A program made the position numbers and the translations under genes. From assembly GCA_020352595.1 (NCBI GenBank), contig CP070682.1, positions 596,440-604,077 on the forward strand: DNA of 7,638 bases. Reading direction: 5' to 3'. The notes under the pieces were generated by a model. That model had not been told where the DNA came from and ran no database searches. It saw only the letters and a list, made by a program, of their open reading frames with translations. This stretch comes from a bacterium. GTDB lineage: Bacteria > BMS3Abin14. How positions within the stretch are numbered: position 1 is the stretch's first letter; the number at the start of each line of letters is the position of its first letter. Shown one piece after another: positions 1 through 6,026 of the stretch.

Positions 1-2887
1 CACGGCCGGCGAGGGCAGCGGCGAGGTGAGCGTCGAACTTCTCGAGGGCCAGGATCTGCAGAAACTGGCCAACGACATCGAGAGCGAGGTCCGGCGCATC
101 GGCACCTTCCCCGAGGACGCGGACGAGCCCGAGGTGACCATCGTCTCCAGAAGGCGTAACGTCATCGATCTGATCCTCTACGGAGACGCCTCCGAAGCCG
201 CCCTCCACGAACTGGGTGAACTCGTCAGGGACCAGCTCCTCTCGGACCCCGACATCACCCAGGTGGAACTGGACGGTGTCCGCCCCCTTGAGATCTCCAT
301 CGAGATCCCCCAGGAAAACCTGCGCCGTTACGACCTCACGCTGGAAACCGTCGCCGCCAGGCTCAGGGGGGCCGCCGTGGACCTGCCCGGAGGAGGCATC
401 AAGACGGTGGGGGGAGAGATCCTCCTGAGGATGAAGGAACGCAGGGACTACGGCCGGCAGTTTGCCCGCATCCCCATCATCACGGCCCCGGACGGAACCC
501 AGGTCCTCCTTCAGGACATCGCCGTCGTGGACGACTCGTACGAGGAGGCCGACAGTTTCGCTACCTTCAACGGAAAGCCCGCGGTCTTCCTGGACGTGTT
601 CCGCATCGGGGATCAGACGCCTATCCAGGTGGCGGACGCGGTTTACCGGCAGATAGAGATCCTGAAGGGCAGCCTGCCCGAGGGCATCGGCATCGACATC
701 CTCAGGGACAACGCCCTCGCCTACCGCCAGAGAGCCGAACTGCTTCTGAAGAACGGTGCCCTGGGCGTCGTCCTCGTTCTCATCATCCTGGGGATCTTCC
801 TGGAGATGCGCCTGGCCTTCTGGGTGATGATGGGGATCCCCATCTCCTTCCTGGGATCCCTGCTCTTCTTCCCGGTGATGAACGTCTCCATCAACATGAT
901 CACCCTCTTCGCTTTCATCATGGCCGTGGGCATCGTGGTCGACGACGCGGTCATCGTGGGCGAGAACGTCTACCACTACTATCAGGAGGGAGAGTCTTTC
1001 CTCACCGCCGCCGTCCGGGGAACCCGGGAGATCGCGACCCCTGTGACCTTCAGCATCCTGACCAACGTCGCCGCCTTCCTTCCCCTGTACTTCATTCCGG
1101 GCATGATGGGGAAGGTCTTCAAGATGATCCCCCTGGTGGTCTGCACGGCCTTCATGATCTCCCTCTTCGAATCCCTCTTCATCCTGCCGGCCCACCTGGG
1201 GCACCACGCCAAGCTCAGGAAGGACGGGAAGCGGGGCCCGCGCTCCTGGCTCCACCACCGCCAGCAGAACTTCTCAAGGTGGTTCACCGGATGGGTGCGC
1301 GGCCGGTTCGGGCCTTTCCTGGACGCGGCGCTGTCGAGGCGCTACTTCGTTGTGGCCATCGGCCTCGCCGTCCTGGTCTTCTTCCTTTTCTACGCCGTCA
1401 GCGGGCGCATGGGCCTCGGGCTGTTCCCCAGGGTGGAGTCGGACTTCGCCCGGGCCTCGGCCATCCTGCCGTACGGGTCCCCCATCGAAAAGACGGAGGC
1501 CGTGGCCAGAAAGATGCACGACGCGGCCATGAAGGTGGTGGAAAGATCCGGTCACCCGGAACTGGTCACCGGCATCTACGCCCGCGTGGGCCGGGGAGGC
1601 AGCCACAACCTCTACATGACCGTCTACCTGGCCGATCCCGAGATCAGGGACGACATCATGTCCACGAGGGAGTTCACCAGCCGGTGGCGGGAGGCCCTGG
1701 GGACCGTTCCTGAGGCGGAGAGCCTGAACTTCGCCTCGGATTTCGGAGGGCCCGGTCACGGTTCTGCCATAACGGTGGAGCTGTCCCACAGGGACACGGA
1801 CGTGCTGGAGGAGGCAGGCGCCAGGCTGGCCGAGGAGCTGGCCCACTACTCGCTGGTCAAGGACATCGACGACGGGTTTTCTCCGGGCAAGGAGCAGCTT
1901 GACTTCGCCCTCAAACCCGAGGGCAAGGCCCTGGGCCTCACCGCACAGGAGGTGGCGCGGCAGATAAGGAGCGCTTTCTTCGGGTCGAGGGTCCTGCGCC
2001 AGCAGCGCGGCCGCAACGAGCTCACCGTCACCGTCCGCCTGCCGAGGGAGGAGAGGGTATCCGAGTACAACCTCCAGGAGATGATGGTCAGGGCCCCCAC
2101 CGGCGCCTTCGTGCCCCTCCGGGAGGTGGTGGAGATCACCCGCGGACGCGCCTTCACCAATATCGTGCGCCGCAACGGGAGCCGGGTGATCCAGGTCACG
2201 GCCGACATGAACGACCGCAGCCGGGCCGGCGAGGTGGAGGCCGACCTGAAGGAAACGGAGCTGCCGAAACTCGCGGCCATGTATCCGGGCCTGCAGTACA
2301 GCTTCGAGGGCAGGGCCGCCGAGACGCGGGAGAGCATGGGGAGCCTCAAGATCGGCTTCGCCGTCGCCCTCATCCTCATCTTCACCATGCTGGCGGTGCC
2401 CTTCAAGTCCTACATCCAGCCGCTCATCGTCATGACCAGCATCCCCTTCGGCATCATCGGGGCCGTCATAGGCCACATGATCATGGGCTACTCCCTGAGC
2501 GTGGTGAGCATGTTCGGCATCGTCGCCCTTTCGGGGGTGGTGGTCAACGACTCCCTCATCCTCATCGACTTCGCCAACCGCCGCATCCGGGAAAAGGGGA
2601 TGTCCATCCACGACGCTGTGCTCGACGCGGCCATCCAGCGTTTCAGGCCCATATTGCTGACCACCGCCACCACCTTCGGCGGCCTCGCGCCCATGATGTT
2701 CGAGCGCGCCATCCAGGCGAGGTTCATGATCCCCATGGCCATATCCCTGGGTTACGGGATCCTGTTCGCCACGGTCATCACCCTCGTGCTGGTGCCGTGC
2801 CTCTACATGGTCATCGAAGACCTCGGCAACCTGCACGGAAGCGTCGCTTCCGGCTGGAGGAAACTGACCGGGAGGACTGCCGGATAG
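1..2887 (+). CDS. RND-family efflux permease, 5'-truncated by the window edge
   Basis: This is an inner-membrane proton-driven efflux pump subunit of the AcrB/HAE-like RND superfamily. It is open from the first base (codons in phase with position 2) to TAG at 2885-2887, giving about 961 visible residues. Family members have about 1,030-1,060, so roughly the first 100 (TM1 and the start of the porter domain) lie outside. A GTG at 26 is internal, because coding similarity continues upstream of it (TAGEGSGEVSVE). Porter domain sequence comes first, then TM2 near 761-808. TM4 carries the Asp-Asp pair (VVDDAVIVGEN, Asp codons 941-946) of the proton relay. TM5-6 end in LFILPAHL, TM7 lies near 1343-1405, a second porter/docking domain follows, and TM8-12 occupy about 2351-2815. 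TM10 reads SGVVVNDSLILIDF, so the AcrB Lys940 position appears to be Val. Its own adaptor gene would be expected upstream. The exported substrate is not predictable. Confidence 0.95.
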   Translation, partial: TAGEGSGEVSVELLEGQDLQKLANDIESEVRRIGTFPEDADEPEVTIVSRRRNVIDLILYGDASEAALHELGELVRDQLLSDPDITQVELDGVRPLEISIEIPQENLRRYDLTLETVAARLRGAAVDLPGGGIKTVGGEILLRMKERRDYGRQFARIPIITAPDGTQVLLQDIAVVDDSYEEADSFATFNGKPAVFLDVFRIGDQTPIQVADAVYRQIEILKGSLPEGIGIDILRDNALAYRQRAELLLKNGALGVVLVLIILGIFLEMRLAFWVMMGIPISFLGSLLFFPVMNVSINMITLFAFIMAVGIVVDDAVIVGENVYHYYQEGESFLTAAVRGTREIATPVTFSILTNVAAFLPLYFIPGMMGKVFKMIPLVVCTAFMISLFESLFILPAHLGHHAKLRKDGKRGPRSWLHHRQQNFSRWFTGWVRGRFGPFLDAALSRRYFVVAIGLAVLVFFLFYAVSGRMGLGLFPRVESDFARASAILPYGSPIEKTEAVARKMHDAAMKVVERSGHPELVTGIYARVGRGGSHNLYMTVYLADPEIRDDIMSTREFTSRWREALGTVPEAESLNFASDFGGPGHGSAITVELSHRDTDVLEEAGARLAEELAHYSLVKDIDDGFSPGKEQLDFALKPEGKALGLTAQEVARQIRSAFFGSRVLRQQRGRNELTVTVRLPREERVSEYNLQEMMVRAPTGAFVPLREVVEITRGRAFTNIVRRNGSRVIQVTADMNDRSRAGEVEADLKETELPKLAAMYPGLQYSFEGRAAETRESMGSLKIGFAVALILIFTMLAVPFKSYIQPLIVMTSIPFGIIGAVIGHMIMGYSLSVVSMFGIVALSGVVVNDSLILIDFANRRIREKGMSIHDAVLDAAIQRFRPILLTTATTFGGLAPMMFERAIQARFMIPMAISLGYGILFATVITLVLVPCLYMVIEDLGNLHGSVASGWRKLTGRTAG

Positions 2888-2905
2888 GAGATAAGAACCA
2901 GGATA

Positions 2906-2950
2906 TAGGTTCCAAGTTCTCAGCACTCAGCACTTAGAACTTGGAACTTA
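2906..2950. terminator. Inverted repeat between convergent genes, candidate bidirectional terminator
   Basis: GTTCCAAGTTCT at 2909-2920 is perfectly repeated in inverse at 2936-2947, with a 15-base spacer. Three more pairs (one G-U) extend the stem to 2906/2950. It sits in the 87-base gap between the stop codons of the RND gene (+) and the pilin gene (-), the usual place for a two-way terminator. There is no clean U-run on either side, only a pyrimidine-rich stretch at about 2959-2974 on the + side, so intrinsic termination is uncertain. The spacer contains a short direct repeat (CAGCACT twice). The motif looks like a dispersed intergenic palindrome, which is an impression and not a checked match. 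Confidence 0.5.
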
Positions 2951-2974
2951 CTGCCTTGTTCTTCTCCCCCTTCC

Positions 2975-3412
2975 CTATCGCGCGTAATCCTCGTAGGAGT
3001 TGGGCGTGATGCCGCTGGGGGATGCCACCAGGAGGTCGGAAGCCCTGTTGGCGGCGTTGGCGGTGATGGAGTATGTAATCCCGTCGCTGCTGGTGTATTG
3101 GAAGGAGCCGGTCATAAACTTGGAGCCATTCTCGGTGGCCGGAAGGCTCGCGTTAGGCAGGACGACCCGCATGCCGGCGAAGTCGATGGTCCCCACGGGG
3201 TAGAAGTTGTCCAGCTTCTCTGCGGCGTAGGAGGCGAGGGCTGACCTGAGGACGTCCAGGTTGGCCCTGGCCGTTCCCCAGATGGCCTTGTCCTTGAGGT
3301 TCAGGAAGTTGGGTATGGCGATGCCCGCGAGTATGCCTATGATGGCCACCACGATCATCAACTCGATGAGTGTAAAGCCCTTCTGACTGCCTTTCAGACG
3401 TGTCATTGTCAT
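2975..3412 (-). CDS. Type IV pilin or pseudopilin (prepilin with GFTLIE motif)
   Basis: This encodes a 145-residue prepilin of a type IV pilus or type II secretion-like filament. Its short basic leader [12 protein letters not shown] is followed by [20 protein letters not shown]. Prepilin peptidase should cut after Gly12 and methylate the new N-terminal Phe. Glu5 of the mature protein, needed for subunit assembly, is present. The hydrophobic helix continues into an amphipathic segment ([16 protein letters not shown]) and a small C-terminal domain of mostly polar residues. There is no cysteine, so it lacks the disulfide-bounded D-loop of many major pilins. I chose ATG at 3412 because AGAGGTGG (3418-3425, minus strand) lies 5 bases upstream; GTG at 3421 overlaps that site. 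Tad/Flp membership is unlikely given the long mature domain. The gene stands alone between efflux genes on the opposite strand. Major pilin, minor pilin and pseudopilin cannot be told apart here. Confidence 0.9.
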   Translation of the reverse strand: MTMTRLKGSQKGFTLIELMIVVAIIGILAGIAIPNFLNLKDKAIWGTARANLDVLRSALASYAAEKLDNFYPVGTIDFAGMRVVLPNASLPATENGSKFMTGSFQYTSSDGITYSITANAANRASDLLVASPSGITPNSYEDYAR

Positions 3413-3417
3413 GGAAA

Positions 3418-3425
3418 CCACCTCT
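3418..3425 (-). promoter_or_regulatory. Ribosome binding site of the pilin gene
   Basis: On the minus strand AGAGGTGG lies 5 bases before ATG at 3412. It decides the start: the alternative GTG at 3421 lies inside it, and the next ATG (3406) would be too far away at 11 bases. Confidence 0.7.
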
Positions 3426-3558
3426 GGAGTGCGCCCCGGTCCGGGAATCCCGTCAGGCGCTCCTCACACCTCGATGGCAGGCGGCACAGAACCCGAGCAT
3501 TGTTGGCCGGTCTGTCCCGTGATCGCTTGCACCAGTTGAAATTAACATAATATACAAA

Positions 3559-3587
3559 ATTATAAAATCTAACATAATCTTTCCTAA
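3559..3587 (-). promoter_or_regulatory. Candidate sigma-70-type promoter for the pilin gene (proximal)
   Basis: Read on the minus strand, a perfect TATAAT (3559-3564) is preceded at 17 bases by TTAGGA (3582-3587), a weak -35 match (3 of 6). Transcription would begin near 3552, giving a leader of about 140 bases. The AT-rich context supports promoter function, but AT-rich DNA also produces such matches by chance. I saw no convincing sigma-54 (-24/-12) site, though pilin genes are often sigma-54 dependent. Confidence 0.35.
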
Positions 3588-3681
3588 AAAACGGGAGTTC
3601 GCACAGCGAGCCTCCCATCCTGTGCTTCGCCCCCATGGTGACGGGCTGTCTGATTGCCCATCATTTCAGTATGGTAAAAAC

Positions 3682-3710
3682 AAAATATATACTAAATATG
3701 ATAAAGTCAA
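3682..3710 (-). promoter_or_regulatory. Candidate sigma-70-type promoter for the pilin gene (distal)
   Basis: On the minus strand TTGACT (3705-3710, 5 of 6 to the -35 consensus) is followed after 17 bases by TATTTT (3682-3687, 4 of 6). If used, the pilin leader would be about 260 bases. It competes with the proximal candidate; either, both or neither may be real. Confidence 0.3.
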
Positions 3711-3905
3711 CAAAATAATGCGCCCTCCGGGAAACCCGGCCCTCGGTCCTCACGATGTTCCGGTCACTGCCGGAAAGTCCTGAGTTGCAGGCTTTATAAT
3801 GTGGCTCTTCCTGGAAATGGGTACCCGCTATTAAGGGGGTTGTGCTTTAAACCCGTTTATCGTAAGGGCTGATCCACCGCAGAGACCACGGAGATCACGG
3901 AGGAA

Positions 3906-3992
3906 ACCGCTGTTGGAGAAAGGCAGCAGTCCGTACTGGGAAAAGGGCCTGCCAAGACGGCCCTTCCCCGCAGCCTCCCCTCCAACACCGGT
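3906..3992. repeat. Long imperfect hairpin inside the composite repeat
   Basis: ACCGCTGTTGGAG (3906-3918) pairs with CTCCAACACCGGT (3980-3992) at 12 of 13 positions. Near the tip AAGGGCC (3943-3949) pairs perfectly with GGCCCTT (3959-3965) around a 9-base loop. The sequence between the arms also pairs in part (AGGCAGCAG against CGCAGCCT). Confidence 0.6.
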
Positions 3993-4030
3993 GCCCACAG
4001 GAAGTGCTTGCCCTCACCTGAACGGATGCG

Positions 4031-4077
4031 TTCCCTGACACGGCGATGAAAGCTCACTTTGATCTCCGTGTCAGGAA
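4031..4077. repeat. Strong hairpin with a four-base loop inside the composite repeat
   Basis: TTCCCTGACACGG (4031-4043) pairs with CCGTGTCAGGAA (4066-4077) with one bulged C. The stem continues through GATGAAAG (4045-4052) against CTTTGATC (4057-4064) with one mismatch, closing on a CTCA loop. About 19 paired positions make this the longest stem in the window. No U-run follows on either strand, so it is not a classical terminator. Confidence 0.65.
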
Positions 4078-4103
4078 GCCCATCGGCTGATCTCAATGAG
4101 ATC

Positions 4104-4123
4104 CCTTCCCCGGGGGGGGAAGG
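4104..4123. repeat. CCTTCCCC/GGGGAAGG hairpin with an eight-G run
   Basis: CCTTCCCC (4104-4111) and GGGGAAGG (4116-4123) form perfect 8-base arms around GGGG. With the flanking GCCCTCACCTGA arms (4010-4021 and 4124-4135) it resembles the C-rich/G-rich centre of common bacterial intergenic palindromes. A perfect 15-base palindrome (4089-4103) adjoins it directly. Confidence 0.6.
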
Positions 4124-4181
4124 TCAGGTGAGGGCGAGCAAGTCCCTTCTTCGCGTCCTCCGTGCCCTCTGCGGTGACAGC

Positions 4182-4419
4182 TCTGAATCATATCGGGGCG
4201 ACACCGTTCAGGTACGCACTAACCGGATGTACCCATTGCCAGGAAACCTGAACCATCGACCCGAACCCGGCAGAAGCGGCAAAATTACTCTTTATTGTTT
4301 CATGAAAAGGGTGCAATCTATCAGACTTGGAAAGACGCAATACCCTTGGCGTCACACGCCCTCGCAGTCCGGAGTTTCCCCCCCCTGAACCCTGGAGCGA
4401 AGGGCTCATACACGATGAC
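4182..4419 (+). other. Leader of the efflux operon, no gene seen
   Basis: These 238 bases between the composite repeat and the outer-membrane factor start contain no supported gene. The downstream reading frame can be extended to a TTG at 4327, but those extra 31 residues (rich in Pro, Arg and Ser) lack a signal-peptide character and do not look coding. A local AT-rich patch at about 4280-4325 is the most promoter-like part. Confidence 0.5.
4295..4324 (+). promoter_or_regulatory. Weak candidate promoter for the efflux operon
   Basis: TTGTTT (4295-4300) and TATCAG (4319-4324) are separated by 18 bases in the only AT-rich patch before the outer-membrane factor gene. Both hexamers match the sigma-70 consensus poorly (3 and 4 of 6), so this is a suggestion only. 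No clear operator for a TetR- or MarR-type repressor was recognised, and no regulator gene is in the window. Confidence 0.2.
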
Positions 4420-5877
4420 ATGCTGACCCGCCAGTCACCCGCCGATACCGGATCCCGGTCGCCTCGTCTCGAGAGGAGCACAACAGCTCTGTTCGTCCTC
4501 CTCGCCACACTGGTCTCGTGCGCGCACCGCCAGGCCGCGGGACCGGCAGCCGCTCCCGCCGAGATACCGGGCGCCTACACCCTTTACGGCGAGACCGCGC
4601 CCGCGCCGGACAGGTGGTGGGAGGGGTTCGGGTCCGCGGAACTGAGCGCCCTCGTGGAGGAGGCCATGCAGGGAAGCCTCACTCTCAGGCAATCCCTCGC
4701 TCGGCTCGAACAGTCGAGGGCTCTGGCTGTTCAGGCCGGAGCGGACCGCCTGCCGGACCTCAGGCTCACGGCCGGAGCCTCCCAGACCACCCGGAAGACG
4801 GACGACGGGACGGTCAGGGACCGGTCCAGGAGCCTCTCCCTCGTCAGCAGTTACGAGGTCGATTTCTGGGGCCGTGTCCGGGCACGGCACCTGTCGGCCC
4901 TTCAGGAGTTCGAGGCATCCAGGGAGGACCTTAACACCGCAGCCCTGACCCTCGCCTCCGAAGTGACGCTCAAGTGGCTGGAGCTGCTCTCGGTCCGCCA
5001 GCAGCTGACGCTCCTGGATGAGCAGCTGGCTACCAACAGGACCATCCTGGATCTCATGGAACTCAGGTACCTCAAGGGCGCCGCCAATGCCCTTGACATC
5101 TACCAGCAGCGGCAGGCCGTAGCCGAGACGGAGGCCGCCTTTCCCCAGCTCGAGGCCCGCCTCCGGACAGTGCAAAACGAGCTCGCGGCGCTCCTGGGAA
5201 AACCCCCCGGAACGGACCTCGGGCTTTCGCAGAGCGAATTTCCGGAGGTGGGTGCGCTGCCCGAGACTGGCGTTCCAGCCGACCTGCTGTCGAGGCGGCC
5301 CGACGTGAGGGCCTCGGGACTGGAACTGATGGCGGCCCGGGGGCAGGTGGCGGCGGCCAGGGCCGACCGCCTGCCCGCCGTGAACCTCACGGGCACCGCC
5401 GGATACAGTTCCGACAGATGGTCCGACCTCCTGGACAGCTGGCTCCTCTCCCTGGCGGCCAACCTCACGGCGCCTCTCTTTGACGCGGGATCCAGGAAAG
5501 CGGAGGTGGCCAGGCGGGAGGCCATGCTCGATGAGCGCCTGGCCTCTTACGGGCAGACGGTGCTGGGCGCCATCGGCGAGGTGGAAGACGCCCTCGTGAG
5601 GGAGACGAAACAGGTACAGTACATCGAGGCCCTCAGGGAACAGCTCAGGATATCCAGGGACGGCTACCGGGAGGCCCTTTCCCGCTACAGGAAGGGGTTG
5701 AGCGACTACCTGCCGGTTTTGAGCGCCCTCACCGGGACCCAGAGGCTGGAGCGTTCCATCGTCCAGGCGCGGCTCGAAAGGCTCAGCCAGAGGGTCGAAC
5801 TGCACCGGGCCCTGGGCGGCGGATGGATGGATGAGAAACTGAGGGACCGGATCACGGAACGCAGCGAGGGGGGATAG
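4420..5877 (+). CDS. NodT-family RND efflux outer-membrane lipoprotein
   Basis: This encodes a 485-residue TolC/OprM-like outer-membrane channel that would form the exit duct of a tripartite RND pump. ATG at 4420 gives a basic start, a hydrophobic stretch (TTALFVLLATLV) and a lipobox LVSC, with Cys34 as lipidation site. There is no Asp at the next position, compatible with outer-membrane sorting. Family landmarks follow in order: RWWEGFGSAELSALVEEA near the mature N-terminus, YEVDFWGRVRA, a long helical stretch to LAALLGKPPG, then VPADLLSRRPDVRASGLELMAARGQVAAARA marking the second OEP repeat, TAPLFDAGSRKAEVA, and RYRKGLSDYLPVLSALT near the C-terminus. Two OEP repeats and total length match full-length family members. 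The ribosome site is poor: AAGGG at 4400-4404 lies 15 bases away, so the start is less certain than the identity. It heads the outer-membrane factor, adaptor, pump order and is probably co-transcribed with both. Confidence 0.93.
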   Translation: MLTRQSPADTGSRSPRLERSTTALFVLLATLVSCAHRQAAGPAAAPAEIPGAYTLYGETAPAPDRWWEGFGSAELSALVEEAMQGSLTLRQSLARLEQSRALAVQAGADRLPDLRLTAGASQTTRKTDDGTVRDRSRSLSLVSSYEVDFWGRVRARHLSALQEFEASREDLNTAALTLASEVTLKWLELLSVRQQLTLLDEQLATNRTILDLMELRYLKGAANALDIYQQRQAVAETEAAFPQLEARLRTVQNELAALLGKPPGTDLGLSQSEFPEVGALPETGVPADLLSRRPDVRASGLELMAARGQVAAARADRLPAVNLTGTAGYSSDRWSDLLDSWLLSLAANLTAPLFDAGSRKAEVARREAMLDERLASYGQTVLGAIGEVEDALVRETKQVQYIEALREQLRISRDGYREALSRYRKGLSDYLPVLSALTGTQRLERSIVQARLERLSQRVELHRALGGGWMDEKLRDRITERSEGG

Positions 5878-5891
5878 AGGGGGATGTCCGG

Positions 5892-5936
5892 GATCCAGAG
5901 AACAGAGTCTGGAGTCTAGTGTCTGGAGTCTGGATC
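5892..5936. repeat. Short repeat cluster between outer-membrane factor and adaptor genes
   Basis: Perfect inverted arms GATCCAGA (5892-5899) and TCTGGATC (5929-5936) enclose two copies of GTCTGGAGTCT (5907-5917 and 5921-5931) with a 14-base period. The rest of the 149-base spacer (5878-6026) holds a minor repeat TTAGCTCTTAGCTTT near 5981-5995 and no gene. No U-run follows, so it is not a convincing terminator and the operon may read through it. Confidence 0.6.
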
Positions 5937-6026
5937 ATCGGTGTTCGGGGTTCGCGTTCCCGGTCCCTTGAAACGGGCATTTAGCTCTTAGCTTTGCCCC
6001 TTGAACGTTTAACCAGCGAGGTGAGC

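Larger units (their letters stand above)
3422..3867. other. Non-coding region upstream of the pilin gene, with AT-rich islands
   Basis: No convincing gene is seen. Two strongly AT-rich patches (about 3538-3592 and 3661-3720) stand out against GC-rich surroundings and hold the best pilin promoter candidates. Small perfect hairpins occur at 3727-3739 (CCGGG, AAA loop, CCCGG) and 3758-3775 (TTCCGG, 6-base loop, CCGGAA). A 75-residue minus-strand reading frame at 3409-3636 has no recognisable domain and overlaps the pilin ribosome site, so I treat it as chance. Confidence 0.6.
3868..4181. repeat. MITE-like composite palindromic element with about 25-35 bp inverted ends
   Basis: The left end (3868 to about 3903) and the right end (about 4157-4181, read in reverse complement) align with few differences over the pattern GCTG-TC-ACCGCAGAG-NN-CACGGAG. 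The roughly 314 bases between include several further inverted repeats: a long hairpin at 3906-3992, arms GCCCTCACCTGA at 4010-4021 and 4124-4135, a hairpin at 4031-4077, a palindrome GATCTCA-A-TGAGATC at 4089-4103, and CCTTCCCC/GGGGAAGG at 4104-4123. No reading frame resembles a transposase or any known protein. It could be a non-autonomous mobile element, two or three dispersed repeats inserted into one another, or a structured RNA locus. Target-site duplications are not obvious. The CACCGCAGAG-type end resembles repeats I recall from environmental bacterial genomes, which is memory only. Confidence 0.55.

Noticed and set aside
1274..2926. A 550-residue open frame on the minus strand opposite the RND gene
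   Set aside because: It mirrors codon bias of the high-GC RND gene; the product is rich in His, Gly, Asp and Pro with no domain, and the sense strand encodes a clear RND pump.
3480..3550. Sigma-54 promoter for the pilin gene
   Set aside because: TTGCA- and TGG-like pieces are present but not in the required GG-10-GC spacing on the minus strand.
3409..3636. A 75-residue minus-strand frame upstream of the pilin
   Set aside because: It covers the pilin ribosome site and AT-rich promoter region, and its composition is unlike a protein.
3795..3800. TATAAT on the plus strand as a promoter
   Set aside because: No -35-like hexamer lies at 16-18 bases, and no gene follows within 600 bases.
4327..4419. 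Upstream TTG start for the outer-membrane factor
   Set aside because: It would put 31 non-signal-like residues before the lipoprotein signal peptide; ATG at 4420 gives a normal n-region and lipobox.
3857..4508. Short frames of 79, 109 and 106 residues within the repeat element and leader
   Set aside because: They are made of inverted-repeat sequence, overlap each other on both strands and match no family I recognise.
4435..5805. A 456-residue open frame on the minus strand opposite the outer-membrane factor
   Set aside because: It is a shadow of the NodT-family gene, low in complexity and without recognisable motifs.
5907..5931. Possible CRISPR-like direct repeats
   Set aside because: There are only two 11-base copies with a 3-base separation, no spacers of CRISPR size and no cas genes.
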